This document shows, piece after piece, positions 18,971-29,074 of a stretch of DNA of 64,000 nucleotides; position 1 is the stretch's first letter, and the number at the start of each line of letters is the position of its first letter. Source of the DNA: an uncultured Lachnospiraceae bacterium (GTDB lineage: Bacteria; Bacillota; Clostridia; Lachnospirales; Lachnospiraceae); assembly GCA_949840915.1 (NCBI GenBank), contig CATKXY010000013.1, forward strand, positions 21,290-85,289, written 5' to 3'. The notes below the pieces were generated by a model that did no database searches, was not told the DNA's origin, and saw nothing but the letters and a program-made list of their open reading frames with translations. Position numbers and translations under genes: made by a program.

Positions 18971-19663
18971 ATGAGCAAAATATTGATCATCGAGGATGAG
19001 GTGGCAATTGCAGATTTAGAGAAGGATTATCTGGAACTCAGCGATTTTAAGGTGGATATCTGCTCCAGCGGAGACGAAGGGCTGAAAGCGGCGCTGGAGG
19101 GAAGCTATGATCTGATTATTCTCGATCTGATGTTGCCCGGAATGGATGGCTTTGAGGTGTGCAGATGCATTCGTGAAGAGAAGAATGTGCCGATCCTGAT
19201 GGTGTCGGCCAAGAAGGATGATATCGATAAGATCCGCGGTCTGGGCCTGGGGGCGGATGATTATATGACGAAGCCGTTCAGCCCCAGCGAGCTGGTAGCC
19301 AGAGTAAAGGCGCACATGGCCCGATATGAGCGCCTTGTGGGAACCAATGCCAGACCCCAGAATGATATCGTGGAGATCCGGGGCATCCGTATCGATAAGA
19401 CAGCCCGGCGTGTGTATGTGGACGGCGAGGAGCGCACTTTTACCACCAAGGAATTTGATCTGCTCACCTTCCTTGCGGAAAATCCCAATCATGTGTACAC
19501 AAAGGAAGAGCTGTTCCGCGAGATCTGGGATATGGACTCCATCGGCGACATCGCCACTGTGACCGTGCACATCAAAAAGATCCGCGAAAAAATAGAGAAA
19601 GATACGGCGAAACCCGAGTATATAGAGACCATCTGGGGCGTCGGATACCGATTCAAGGTGTAA
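18971..19663 (+). CDS. OmpR/PhoB-family response regulator
   Basis: ILIIEDEVAIADLEKDYLELS...DLIILDLMLPGMDGFEVCRCIR...VSAKKDDIDKIRGLGLGADDYMTKPF; winged-helix C-terminus ETIWGVGYRFKV. Confidence 0.97.
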   Translation: MSKILIIEDEVAIADLEKDYLELSDFKVDICSSGDEGLKAALEGSYDLIILDLMLPGMDGFEVCRCIREEKNVPILMVSAKKDDIDKIRGLGLGADDYMTKPFSPSELVARVKAHMARYERLVGTNARPQNDIVEIRGIRIDKTARRVYVDGEERTFTTKEFDLLTFLAENPNHVYTKEELFREIWDMDSIGDIATVTVHIKKIREKIEKDTAKPEYIETIWGVGYRFKV

Positions 19664-19698
19664 GGAACCATAAATAAAGGATAAGGATTTGGCGGGGA

Positions 19699-20889
19699 CT
19701 ATTTACTGCGGAAATAGTCCCTGATCCATTTTCCTGATTCATTCATATCTTCTTCGGTCCAGTCGGAAACTTTGGTGCAGGACGCCTTGAACACGCTGCT
19801 GGACTCGTCTTTGTTTGCCAGATTCCAACAGCAGAAGCTGATATTATACTTCTCGATAACGTCGAACCAGCTCTTGGCTGAGTCAAAATCATTGGCTCCA
19901 TTGCCGGATGCGTCACACATGCCAAACTCGCTGACGAACACGGGCAGACCGTTCTGCACGCAGCTGTCCAGCCGGTTCCAGAGCACATCCTTATGAGTAC
20001 CTGCATAGAAATGAAGAGCATAGAGAATATTTTCTTCATCCAGGGGATTGGCCTGAGCCTTGTCGATATCCTGGCTCCAAGTGGGGGTACCCACAATGAT
20101 CACGGCGTCGGGATCGTTTTCCCGGATAACGGGAATCACTTCCTCAGCATAAGATTTTACGCTGTCCCATGAGGCATAACCGTTAGGCTCATTGCAGATC
20201 TCATAGAGCACATTCGTGTGATCTGCGTAAGTCTCGGACATCTCACCAAAGAAATCCAGAGCCTGCTGTTTATAGACATTGGGATCCTGTTCCTGCAGCA
20301 CATGCCAGTCGATGATGACATACATGCCCAGTTCGGTGGCGGCGTTCACGCCGGTGCGCACCAGAGATTTCAGATAATCCTGATCTCCTCCGGCACAATA
20401 TCCGTTATATTCATGTGTATACATGGCGAGACGGACACAGTTGGTATTCCAGTCATCCCGCAGAGTCTGAAAGGAATCCCGGCTTACAAACTGGGGAAAC
20501 CAGGCAATTCCATGTGTGGACATACCATAGAGCTGGATGGGATCGCCGTTTTGGTCCACCAGACTGGCACCGTCCACCTTAAGTGCGCCGTGATCCGCTG
20601 CAAAACCCTCGCCGACAGGAGAATTCCCGCCTGCGGCCGGGGGCTGGTTCGTCTCGGAGGCTTGGGAGGCTTCTGCCGATTCCCGGGAGCTCTCAGAGGA
20701 ATTCTCCGATGCTTCTCCGTTTCCTGCCATCAAAGATTCTGCCATGGAAGCGGCCACAGATTCCGCCACAGACTCGGCAATGGATTCCATCACCGCAATT
20801 TCCTGTTCACTCATAGTCTCGCTCCTTCCGCACGCCGCCAGCATGCATAAACCTATCAAAATAGGTACAATCTGTTTCTTGTATCTCAA
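19699..20889 (-). CDS. Lipoprotein glycoside hydrolase family 5 (cellulase-like)
   Basis: Lipobox LAAC; WNTNCVRLAMYTHEYNGYC; YVIIDWHVLQEQDPN; VLYEICNEPNG; ALHFYAGTHKD; VFVSEFGMCDASG. Confidence 0.93.
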   Translation of the reverse strand: MRYKKQIVPILIGLCMLAACGRSETMSEQEIAVMESIAESVAESVAASMAESLMAGNGEASENSSESSRESAEASQASETNQPPAAGGNSPVGEGFAADHGALKVDGASLVDQNGDPIQLYGMSTHGIAWFPQFVSRDSFQTLRDDWNTNCVRLAMYTHEYNGYCAGGDQDYLKSLVRTGVNAATELGMYVIIDWHVLQEQDPNVYKQQALDFFGEMSETYADHTNVLYEICNEPNGYASWDSVKSYAEEVIPVIRENDPDAVIIVGTPTWSQDIDKAQANPLDEENILYALHFYAGTHKDVLWNRLDSCVQNGLPVFVSEFGMCDASGNGANDFDSAKSWFDVIEKYNISFCCWNLANKDESSSVFKASCTKVSDWTEEDMNESGKWIRDYFRSK

Positions 20890-21045
20890 GCCCTCATCCC
20901 CCTTGATTATAAATTAATTTGTCGGGTATATATCCATCAGTATAGACGCAACACACAAGAATTGCAAGCGACTTTACGATATGGTATGATACGCATATGA
21001 CCGTTCAGAGGTTTCACATCTTTTTTTATTGACAGGGAGACGGCG

Positions 21046-22503
21046 ATGTTACCGGAGAAATTTTTAGATAGAATGAGGGAGATGCTAGATAGGGAGTATG
21101 AGCCCTTTTTACGGAGTCTGGGAGAGGACAGGCAGCAGGCGCTTCGGATAAATCCGCTGAAGCGGACGGACCAGGCAGATCAGAAAGGGCGGGCGGAAGG
21201 ACTGCTTGCCGGAAGCTTTGATATGACAAAAGTGTCATGGGAGCAAAACGGATATTATTATGCCGGAGCCGATCAGCCGGGCAGACATCCTTATCATGAG
21301 GCGGGGCTGTATTATATTCAGGAGCCAAGCGCTATGGCTGTTGCGCCGCTTATGGAGGCAAAGCCGGGAGAGAAGGTATTGGATCTGTGTGCCGCGCCGG
21401 GCGGGAAGAGCACCCAGCTCGCGGGATATCTGCAGGGGGAGGGATTGATCGTAAGCAATGAGATACATCCCGGCAGAGCCAGGATCCTCTCGGAAAACAT
21501 AGAGCGCATGGGTGTGAGGAATGTCTGTGTGACCAATGAGGCGCCTGCACGGCTGGCAGAGGTTTTTGCGGAATATTTTGACCGGATACTGGTGGACGCT
21601 CCCTGTTCGGGGGAAGGTATGTTTCGCAAAAACGAGACAGCCTGCGCGGAGTGGAGCCCGGAAAATGTGGAGCTGTGCGCCGCAAGGCAGGACGAGATAC
21701 TCGACTGTGCCGCACGGATGCTCCGGCCGGGAGGCAGATTGGTTTATTCTACCTGTACCTTCGCGCCGCAGGAGAATGAGGGAAGTGTAAGCCGGTTTTT
21801 GCAGAGGCATGCGGAATTTTGCCTGTTGCCAATTGACAAGGAGCGCATGGGAATACCTGCTGAGGTTTGCGATGGCAGACCGGAATGGGGGAATGGAGAT
21901 GCGGCCCTGCGGGGGACGCTTCGGCTGTGGCCCCATGTGATTTGGGGAGAGGGACATTTCGCCGCAGTACTGCAAAAGGATGGCAGCCTGCCCGGGGGGT
22001 ATGAGACCGCAGCGGCAGGCGGCCTGGAGCGGGGAATTTCGGAAGACAGCAGGGAGTTGGATCCCTGGCGGGAATTCTGGAGAGAGAACGGCCAAAGAGC
22101 AACGGATTGTTCGGAGAAGGAGAGTTTTCCGTTTCGGGGTATCTTTTTGCGTTTCGGAGACAATCTATATCTGGCCCCTGAGGGGATGCCGGCTTTGAAG
22201 GGGCTGAAGGTTCTGCGTCCGGGCCTGCACCTGGGAGCTTTTAAAAAAAATCGTTTTGAGCCTTCCCATGCGCTGGCACTGGCGCTGTCTCCGGCGGATT
22301 TGCGGTATGTGTGCGGATTATCCGCAGGGGAAGAAGCCGTCTCCACATATTTAAACGGACAGACCTTTCCCCGGATGGGGGAGAAGGGCTGGTATCTGAT
22401 CACTGTGGATGGTTACGGTATAGGCTGGGGGAAACTGGCGGGCGGCGTCATGAAGAACCATTACCCCAGAGGACTGAGGAAGAATTATGCGAGCGGGAAT
22501 TGA
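21046..22503 (+). CDS. RsmB/NOP-family rRNA (cytosine-C5) methyltransferase, RsmF-like
   Basis: PGEKVLDLCAAPGGKSTQLAGYL; ILVDAPCSGEGMFRK; GRLVYSTCTFAPQENEG. Confidence 0.93.
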   Translation: MLPEKFLDRMREMLDREYEPFLRSLGEDRQQALRINPLKRTDQADQKGRAEGLLAGSFDMTKVSWEQNGYYYAGADQPGRHPYHEAGLYYIQEPSAMAVAPLMEAKPGEKVLDLCAAPGGKSTQLAGYLQGEGLIVSNEIHPGRARILSENIERMGVRNVCVTNEAPARLAEVFAEYFDRILVDAPCSGEGMFRKNETACAEWSPENVELCAARQDEILDCAARMLRPGGRLVYSTCTFAPQENEGSVSRFLQRHAEFCLLPIDKERMGIPAEVCDGRPEWGNGDAALRGTLRLWPHVIWGEGHFAAVLQKDGSLPGGYETAAAGGLERGISEDSRELDPWREFWRENGQRATDCSEKESFPFRGIFLRFGDNLYLAPEGMPALKGLKVLRPGLHLGAFKKNRFEPSHALALALSPADLRYVCGLSAGEEAVSTYLNGQTFPRMGEKGWYLITVDGYGIGWGKLAGGVMKNHYPRGLRKNYASGN

Positions 22504-23173
22504 ATATGAAGACAGCCATATCATTGTGGCTTATAAACCTGCGGGATTTGCGGTGCAGACAGCCAAAGTAGGGCAGCCGGATATGGTGAGCGAGCTGAAA
22601 AATCATATAAAGAGCGGTTATCTGGGTATCGTCCATCGTCTGGATCAGCCGGTGGAGGGATTGCTGGTCTTTGCAAAGACCAGGGAGGCCGCGGCGGCAC
22701 TGACACGGCAGCTTGGCTCAGGGACACTCCATAAGCATTACTATGCAGTGGTCTGCGGCGTGCCGGCAACGGAACGGGACGAATTGTCGGATTATCTGAT
22801 AAGATGTCCGGACAGACGGGCAGAGGTCGTTCCGGCAAAACAGGCGCAAAGTCAGGGCGCAAAACAAGCGGTTTTGCGATACCGGTTATTGGAGGCGCAA
22901 AACGGAGTCTGTTCTCTGCTGGATATCCATATCGATACGGGGCGCTTTCATCAGATCCGTGTCCAATTATCCCATGCGGGTCTGCCTATTCTGGGAGACA
23001 TGAAATACGGCACGGAGAAATCAGATCAGGTCAGTCGGGAACTCTCCGTGAGCAGTGTGGCGCTCTGCGCCTGCGAGCTGGCTTTTCTGCATCCTGCAAG
23101 CGGAGAAAAACTCTGTTTTCGGACGGTTCCCCGGGGAGCGGTCTTTGAGAGATTCCGGGTTGAACTTAAATAA
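22487..23173 (+). CDS. RluA-family pseudouridine synthase
   Basis: IIVAYKPAGFAVQTAK; LGIVHRLDQPVEGLLVFAKT; DTGRFHQIRVQLSHAGLPILGDMKYG. Overlaps the upstream methyltransferase by 17 bp. Confidence 0.94.
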   Translation: MRAGIEYEDSHIIVAYKPAGFAVQTAKVGQPDMVSELKNHIKSGYLGIVHRLDQPVEGLLVFAKTREAAAALTRQLGSGTLHKHYYAVVCGVPATERDELSDYLIRCPDRRAEVVPAKQAQSQGAKQAVLRYRLLEAQNGVCSLLDIHIDTGRFHQIRVQLSHAGLPILGDMKYGTEKSDQVSRELSVSSVALCACELAFLHPASGEKLCFRTVPRGAVFERFRVELK

Positions 23174-23292
23174 CAGAATTTGGAATGCTTTTAGAAAAAA
23201 ATAACTGAGTGATTCCGTCTCTAACTTTCCATACTATACAATGCGGATAATTTTGAAGCCTATGTGAGAACAGTTGGAAAGAGGGATCGTCT

Positions 23293-24381
23293 ATGTGGGA
23301 AAAAATCAGGGAAAACGGGGTGTTGCTTGCACTTTTTTTGACGGGGACGGTCTATCTTTTTTTGGAGTTTATCACTCCGCTGATCTGTCCTGTACTGGTG
23401 GCCATGCTTTTTGTCACGATCTTCGGACCGTTTTTAAAAAAGCTTCAGAATAAACTTCATCTGCATCGTCAGGTAGGTGCGGTATTGCTGCTGGCGGCGG
23501 CGGTATTGCTGTTGGCAGGCTTGGTCTGGATCCTCTTCTCATGGATCGTGGGAAGTCTGCCGGACTGGCTGGAAAGTCTGGAGGCGGTGAAAGAGGAGCT
23601 GCGGCTTCTGGTGCACAATGGCTGTCAGACTGTGGAGCGCTTTGTCGGAGTGGACGGACTTTATCTGGAGAATACGATTTTGGAGGGGATAGAGGACGGG
23701 ATGAGCTCGCTGGGGGAACACACGGTACCCGGAGTAGTGTCTCAGTCTCTGGAATATGCGAAGGTGTTGGGACTGCTGGGTGGTTTTCTGGTGACCTTTC
23801 TCATCGCAACCGTGCTTTTAGCGAAGGATTATGATGATATCATGAACCGTCTTCTGGACAGAGAGGACTGTCATATGATGCTGGAGGTGATCTGCGGTGT
23901 CATCCGGTACATTGCTACCTTTGTGAAGGCCCAGGCGGTGATCATGGCTGTGATCGGTCTGACGGGAGCCGTCACGCTGGGTCTGACCCGAATCCACAAT
24001 GGTGTGCTCTGGGGGATTCTGGCAGGCTTGCTGGATGCACTGCCCTTTGTGGGAACGGGAATCGTACTGGTGCCGCTGGCGGTATCCCAGTTTTTAGAGG
24101 GGAGCTATTGGAAGGCTGTAGTATGCCTGCTGCTGTATGTGACCTGTATTTTTCTGCGGGAAATGCTGGAACCGAAATTGATCGGACGACGCATGGGAGT
24201 GCCGCCGATAGCAGTGCTGCTCTCTCTATATATGGGGATTCAGCTTTTCGGTGTCTGGGGAATCGTGAAAGGACCTCTGGGATTCGTACTGATCAGAGAG
24301 AGTTATCTGAGTATCAAAAGAGCTGAACGCTCCCGTGAGAACCATGAGGCGGAACAGTCTGAAAATAGAAATGAAAAATAA
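23293..24381 (+). CDS. AI-2E family transporter (TqsA/YtvI-like permease)
   Basis: Multi-TM ORF with GLLDALPFVGTGIVLVPLAV and GRRMGVPPIAVLLSLYMGIQLFGVWGIVKGP signature. Confidence 0.93.
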   Translation: MWEKIRENGVLLALFLTGTVYLFLEFITPLICPVLVAMLFVTIFGPFLKKLQNKLHLHRQVGAVLLLAAAVLLLAGLVWILFSWIVGSLPDWLESLEAVKEELRLLVHNGCQTVERFVGVDGLYLENTILEGIEDGMSSLGEHTVPGVVSQSLEYAKVLGLLGGFLVTFLIATVLLAKDYDDIMNRLLDREDCHMMLEVICGVIRYIATFVKAQAVIMAVIGLTGAVTLGLTRIHNGVLWGILAGLLDALPFVGTGIVLVPLAVSQFLEGSYWKAVVCLLLYVTCIFLREMLEPKLIGRRMGVPPIAVLLSLYMGIQLFGVWGIVKGPLGFVLIRESYLSIKRAERSRENHEAEQSENRNEK

Positions 24382-24385
24382 AAAA

Positions 24386-24459
24386 TCGTCGCGACAAGAT
24401 TCGAACTTGCGACCTCTGCGTCCCGAACGCAGCGCTCTACCAAACTGAGCCACGCGACG
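24386..24459 (-). tRNA. tRNA-Pro (anticodon CGG)
   Basis: Reverse strand CGTCGCGTGGCTCAGTTTGGTAGAGCGCTGCGTTCGGGACGCAGAGGTCGCAAGTTCGAATCTTGTCGCGACGA; 7-bp acceptor stem CGTCGCG/CGCGACG, TTCGAAT T-loop, anticodon loop TTCGGGA; CCA not encoded. Confidence 0.95.
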
Positions 24460-24567
24460 ATATCAACATTAAAATAATAAATAAAAAAGGGTTGCTTGTC
24501 AAGAGAAAAACGAATAAGATATAAGAAATCAATAAGCAGCCGTTTGCACGGCGGAATGAGAGGACTC

Positions 24568-25770
24568 ATGGTTCAGGCGAAGGTACGGTTGAAAAAGGGA
24601 GAGGGACGAACGCTGAAGGCGGGCGGCATGTGGGTCTATGACAATGAGATCGACACGATAGAGGGGGATTTTGAAAACGGAGATATAGCGGCCGTCCATG
24701 ATTTTGACGATTATTTTATGGGCTATGGTTTTATCAACACCGGATCAAAGATTACCGTGCGGCTGCTCTCCCGGAAAAAGGAGACGGTTATCGATGACGC
24801 CTTTATGGAGATGCGGGTGCGGGAGGCATGGAATTACCGCAGAGAGACCATTGATACCTCCAGCTGCCGTGTGATCTTTGGAGAAGCGGATTTTCTGCCG
24901 GGCATCGTGGTGGACAAGTTTGCGGATGTGCTGGTAGTGGAATCGCTGGCTCTGGGGATAGACAGATGGAAGCTTGTCATAGTGGATGCGCTGAAGAGAG
25001 TACTGGCGGAGGACGGTATTTACATAAAGGGTGTTTACGAGCGCAGCGATGCCAAGGTGCGTCTGCAGGAGGGGATGGAGCGCTGTAAGGGTTTCATCGG
25101 AGAGCCTTTTGACACAAAGGTGAAGATTCTTGAGAATGGTGTAAAGTATATTGTCGATGTGGAGGACGGGCAGAAGACCGGATTTTTTCTGGATCAGAAG
25201 CATAACCGTGCCGCGATCCACAGAATCTGCAGGGACAAAGAGGTGCTGGACTGCTTTACCCACACGGGGTCCTTTGCATTGAACGCAGGGATAGCCGGGG
25301 CAAAGAGCGTTCTTGGGGTAGATGCCTCTCAACTGGCGGTGGATCAGGCTGCCGAGAATGCGGTGCTGAATCATTTGGAAGACCGGGTTCATTTTCAGTG
25401 TGAGGACGTGTTTGAACTGCTGCCCCGGCTGGAGGCGGAGGGCAGAAGCTTTGATGTGGTGATTCTGGATCCGCCTGCTTTTACCAAGTCCAGAAATTCC
25501 GTGAAAAACGCAGTAAAGGGTTACCGGGAGATCAATCTGCGCGGACTGAGACTGGTGCGGGACGGCGGCTATCTGGCTACCTGTTCCTGTTCTCATTTTA
25601 TGGAGCCGGAGCTGTTTGCCAAGACGATCCGGGAGGCGGCAGCAGGAGCACATAAAAGGCTGCGGCAGGTCGAGTTTCGCACACAGGCCTGCGACCACCC
25701 GATCCTCTGGGCGGCGGATCAGTCCTATTATCTAAAGTTTTATATTTTTCAGTGTTGCACGGAGAGATAG
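24568..25770 (+). CDS. Class I SAM-dependent rRNA methyltransferase, RlmI-like (PUA + MTase)
   Basis: KVRLKKGEGRTLKAGGMWVYDNEI; DFLPGIVVDKFADVLVVESLALGID; DCFTHTGSFALNAGIAGAKSVLGVD; VVILDPPAFTKSRNSV. Confidence 0.92.
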   Translation: MVQAKVRLKKGEGRTLKAGGMWVYDNEIDTIEGDFENGDIAAVHDFDDYFMGYGFINTGSKITVRLLSRKKETVIDDAFMEMRVREAWNYRRETIDTSSCRVIFGEADFLPGIVVDKFADVLVVESLALGIDRWKLVIVDALKRVLAEDGIYIKGVYERSDAKVRLQEGMERCKGFIGEPFDTKVKILENGVKYIVDVEDGQKTGFFLDQKHNRAAIHRICRDKEVLDCFTHTGSFALNAGIAGAKSVLGVDASQLAVDQAAENAVLNHLEDRVHFQCEDVFELLPRLEAEGRSFDVVILDPPAFTKSRNSVKNAVKGYREINLRGLRLVRDGGYLATCSCSHFMEPELFAKTIREAAAGAHKRLRQVEFRTQACDHPILWAADQSYYLKFYIFQCCTER

Positions 25771-25799
25771 TGAGTTCAAATCGGCAGGAGGATGTGCTT

Positions 25800-28061
25800 A
25801 TGGACAGCAAGGCAGAAAAACAGAAAGCAATGAATGTGGAGTCTCAGATCCAAGAGCTGTTGTCTCAGCTCACGTTGGAAGAGAAGGTGGGAATGGTTCA
25901 CGGAAAGGGACTCTTTTGTAACGGGGCAGTAGAGAGACTGGGAATTCCCCGACTGGTGACCTCGGACGGTCCCATGGGAGTGCGTATGGAATTTCCTGAC
26001 GACAGTTGGATCCCTGTGGGGAAATCTGACGATTATGTCACATATAATCCCAGCAATTCTGCTCTGGCAGCCACATGGAATCCGGAGCTTGCCCGCGAGA
26101 GCGGCAGGGTGTTGGGCGAGGAGGCCAGAGGAAGGGGTAAGGATGTAATCCTGGCTCCGGGAATCAATATCAAGAGAGATCCTCTGTGCGGGCGCAATTT
26201 TGAATATATGAGCGAAGATCCCTGTCTGATCAGGGAAATGGCAGTTCCGTTTATACAGGGTGTGCAGGAGAACGATGTGGCGGCCTGCGTCAAGCATTTT
26301 GCGGTGAATAATCAGGAGACGGACCGGATGGCGGTGGACACGCTGGTAGATGAGAGGACCCTCCGTGAGATTTATCTTCCCGGTTTTCAGGCGGCAGTGC
26401 AGGAGGGCGGGACATACTCTCTCATGAATGCCTACAACAAGTTCCGGGGTATCTATTGCAGCGAGAACAAGGAGCTGCTGGATGATATTTTGAGAGATGA
26501 ATGGGGATATGACGGAACTGTCATAAGCGACTGGGGCGCGGTGCATTCCACGAAAGAGACGGCCGAGGTCTCCATGGATCTGGAGATGAGCGTCACCAAC
26601 GACTTTGACGACTATTTTCTGGCAGATCCGCTGATCCGGGCGGTGCGCGACGGTGAGGTCAGCGAGGCGGCAGTGGATGAAAAGGTACGCAATCTGCTGC
26701 GCATGATGTTCCGGCTGAAGATGCTGGGCGAAGAGGCTCCTCACCGGAAACAGGGAGCTTACGATACGCCGGAGCATCGCCGGAAGGTTCTGGAGACCGC
26801 GAGAGAGAGCATCGTACTCTTAAAAAATGAACCGTCCGACGGCAAAGGCGGGCAGGGCGGAAGACTTTTGCCCCTGACGGAGGCTGCACTGGCTCCGGCA
26901 CCGGTGCTTGCGGAGAGCGACGGCAGAATCCTATCTGTCAGAAAGAAAAAGATTGCCGTTATCGGACACAATGGGGAACATCAGCACGCGGGAGGCGGCG
27001 GCAGCGCCGAGATCAAGGCATTGTATGAAGTATCTCCGCTGCTTGGCCTGAAGAAGGCGCTGGGCGGCAATGTCGAGGTCTGCTACGCGCAGGGGTATTA
27101 TATTCCGGGTAAGAAGGGTGTGAACGAGGTCAACTGGCAGGAGGCCAGTCTGGAGCGTCAGGTCATGGAACAGGAGGATCCTGACAGTGAGGGGCAGCGC
27201 GCGCTGCGGGAGGAGATTGCCTGCAATAGACGTGCGCTTTTGGAGGAGGCCTGTGCGCTCGCAAAGGAGGCTGACACAGTCATCTTTGTGGGAGGACTGA
27301 ATCATGATTATGACACGGAGGGACGGGACAGAGGGGACATGAGGCTGCCCTATGGACAGGACGAGTTGGCGGAGGCATTGCTGGATATTGCCCCTGATAC
27401 CATTTTTGTGATGGTTGCGGGCTCTCCGGTGGAGATGCCGTGGAGGCAGAGAGCCAGGGCTCTGGTATGGTGTTATTATTCGGGTATGGAGACGGGAGAT
27501 GCGCTGGCAGAGGTTCTGCTGGGCAGAGTAAATCCGTCCGGTAAGCTGCCCGAGACCTTCCCCGCAGTTTATCAGGATACGGTGACTTACAAAAACGGTC
27601 AATTCGGACTTGAGGGAAGCATAGAGTATCGGGAAGGCATTTTTGTGGGCTATCGCTATTATGAGAAGGAGGGTATTAAGCCTGCCTTTCCCTTTGGCTA
27701 CGGTCTGTCCTACACTAATTTTGCCATGGACCGTCTTGGGGTGAAGGAACAGAACAAAGAAGAGGTGGTGCTGGCGCTGGAGGTGACAAACACAGGACTT
27801 ATGGCGGGCAGCGAGGTCGTACAGTGCTATGTGACCGATTGTGATTGCAGTGTGGAGCGTCCGGTGAAGGAGTTAAAGGCTTTCCGGAAAGTCTTTTTGC
27901 AGCCGGGAGAGAGACGGGAAGTTTGTCTGACCCTGCCCCGTCAGGCATTTTCTTTCTACGATACGGCAAAGAAAAGTTTTGTGGTGGAGCCGGGCCGTTT
28001 TGTGCTTTGGGTGGGCAATGCTTCCGATAATTGTAAGCTGCAGGCAGAAATTATGATTTAA
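25800..28061 (+). CDS. Glycoside hydrolase family 3 (beta-glucosidase type) with C-terminal Fn3-like domain
   Basis: MVHGKGLFCNGAVERLGIPRLVTSDGPMGVRME; CVKHFAVNNQETDRM; GYDGTVISDWGAVHS; C-terminal LKAFRKVFLQPGERREVCLTLP. Confidence 0.95.
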   Translation: MDSKAEKQKAMNVESQIQELLSQLTLEEKVGMVHGKGLFCNGAVERLGIPRLVTSDGPMGVRMEFPDDSWIPVGKSDDYVTYNPSNSALAATWNPELARESGRVLGEEARGRGKDVILAPGINIKRDPLCGRNFEYMSEDPCLIREMAVPFIQGVQENDVAACVKHFAVNNQETDRMAVDTLVDERTLREIYLPGFQAAVQEGGTYSLMNAYNKFRGIYCSENKELLDDILRDEWGYDGTVISDWGAVHSTKETAEVSMDLEMSVTNDFDDYFLADPLIRAVRDGEVSEAAVDEKVRNLLRMMFRLKMLGEEAPHRKQGAYDTPEHRRKVLETARESIVLLKNEPSDGKGGQGGRLLPLTEAALAPAPVLAESDGRILSVRKKKIAVIGHNGEHQHAGGGGSAEIKALYEVSPLLGLKKALGGNVEVCYAQGYYIPGKKGVNEVNWQEASLERQVMEQEDPDSEGQRALREEIACNRRALLEEACALAKEADTVIFVGGLNHDYDTEGRDRGDMRLPYGQDELAEALLDIAPDTIFVMVAGSPVEMPWRQRARALVWCYYSGMETGDALAEVLLGRVNPSGKLPETFPAVYQDTVTYKNGQFGLEGSIEYREGIFVGYRYYEKEGIKPAFPFGYGLSYTNFAMDRLGVKEQNKEEVVLALEVTNTGLMAGSEVVQCYVTDCDCSVERPVKELKAFRKVFLQPGERREVCLTLPRQAFSFYDTAKKSFVVEPGRFVLWVGNASDNCKLQAEIMI

Positions 28062-28078
28062 GGAATTTTAATTATAGC

Positions 28079-28105
28079 TTGACAAGCTCTTGTTTATGAT
28101 ATAGT
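28079..28105 (+). promoter_or_regulatory. Candidate sigma-A promoter overlapping palindrome
   Basis: TTGACA (28079-28084)-N15-TATAGT (28100-28105). Confidence 0.45.
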
Positions 28106-28140
28106 CTAGATGCGAATGAATTGCATTTGCATCTAGACTA
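28102..28140. promoter_or_regulatory. Long palindromic operator-like site upstream of metal exporter/Fur pair
   Basis: TAGTCTAGATGCGAATGAATTGCATTTGCATCTAGACTA: 17-nt arms with a single G/T mismatch and a 5-nt centre. Confidence 0.65.
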
Positions 28141-28190
28141 TTATATTTTCATGGCTGGGGACCGAGGGCAGCCGGGTGTTGGAGGAAGTC

Positions 28191-29042
28191 ATGTTACATG
28201 CAGTGGAACATGCGGCAGCGCATACAATCGAAGACAGTGTTTTAGTCATACTGATATTGTTTTTGACCTATCTGGCTATGGAGTATCTGGAGCACGGCAC
28301 AGGCGGGAAATTGCAGCTTTTGATGAGGAAGTCGGGGAGACTGGGGCCTGTGGTGGGGGCTCTGGCAGGTGTTGTGCCTCAGTGCGGCTTCTCGGCAGCC
28401 GCGTCAAATCTCTATGCCGGGCGGGTGATCACAATGGGGACGCTGCTGTCTGTCTATCTGTCTACTTCCGACGAGATGCTGCCGGTGATGCTCTCCGCCC
28501 ACGCTCCCGTGGACATGATAGCGGGAATCCTGCTTGTGAAGGTTTTGGCGGGTATGACTGCCGGCCTGCTCATAGACCTTTTGTGCGGACACCGGCGGGA
28601 GGAGCATGAACCTATTCATGAGATATGCCGCCAGGAGCATTGCGGCTGCGAGCGAGGTATTTTTCGATCCGCTCTGATCCATACGCTTCAGGTTGGTATG
28701 TTTCTTTTGCTGATCAGCTTTGTCTTGAACCTGGTGCTGGAGATTCTGGGAGAGGATGTGCTGGCGGGATTTTTGCTGAATCGTCCCATTGCGGGACCGC
28801 TGGTGGCGGGGATTGTGGGCTTTATTCCAAATTGTGCGGCATCGGTGGCAATCACGGAACTGTATCTCGAGGGTCTTATCGGTGTCGGCTCTCTGCTGTC
28901 GGGCCTTCTGGTGGGCGCCGGCGTGGGCCTGTTAGTGCTGTTCCGTGTGAACCGCAGACGGTCCGAGAATTGTAAGATTGTGGCAATTCTATATCTGGTG
29001 GGCGTTTTGGTGGGAATTGCGGCAGAGTTTTTATTAAAATAG
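28191..29042 (+). CDS. Putative metal/arsenic efflux-type permease (ArsP_2 / putative manganese transporter family)
   Basis: Two-lobed multi-TM protein with GALAGVVPQCGFSAAASNLYAGRVITMGTLLSVYLSTSDEMLPVM and GIVGFIPNCAASVAITELYLEGLIGVGSLLSGLLVGAGVGLLVL; GGAGGA Shine-Dalgarno before ATG 28191. Confidence 0.82.
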   Translation: MLHAVEHAAAHTIEDSVLVILILFLTYLAMEYLEHGTGGKLQLLMRKSGRLGPVVGALAGVVPQCGFSAAASNLYAGRVITMGTLLSVYLSTSDEMLPVMLSAHAPVDMIAGILLVKVLAGMTAGLLIDLLCGHRREEHEPIHEICRQEHCGCERGIFRSALIHTLQVGMFLLLISFVLNLVLEILGEDVLAGFLLNRPIAGPLVAGIVGFIPNCAASVAITELYLEGLIGVGSLLSGLLVGAGVGLLVLFRVNRRRSENCKIVAILYLVGVLVGIAAEFLLK

Positions 29043-29074
29043 AATTCTCAGAGGTAATCAAAGGGTAAAGATCG

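Noticed and set aside
21235-22095. 286-aa minus-strand ORF
   Set aside because: Antisense to the RsmF-like methyltransferase with intact SAM motifs.
23293-24381. Dedicated AI-2 export/quorum-sensing module with luxS
   Set aside because: AI-2E family names do not establish AI-2 transport and the gene is ~14 kb from luxS.
24745-25698. 317-aa minus-strand ORF
   Set aside because: Antisense to the RlmI-like methyltransferase; composition typical of a shadow ORF.
25776-26777. 333-aa minus-strand ORF
   Set aside because: Antisense shadow of the GH3 gene; no Shine-Dalgarno or family motif.
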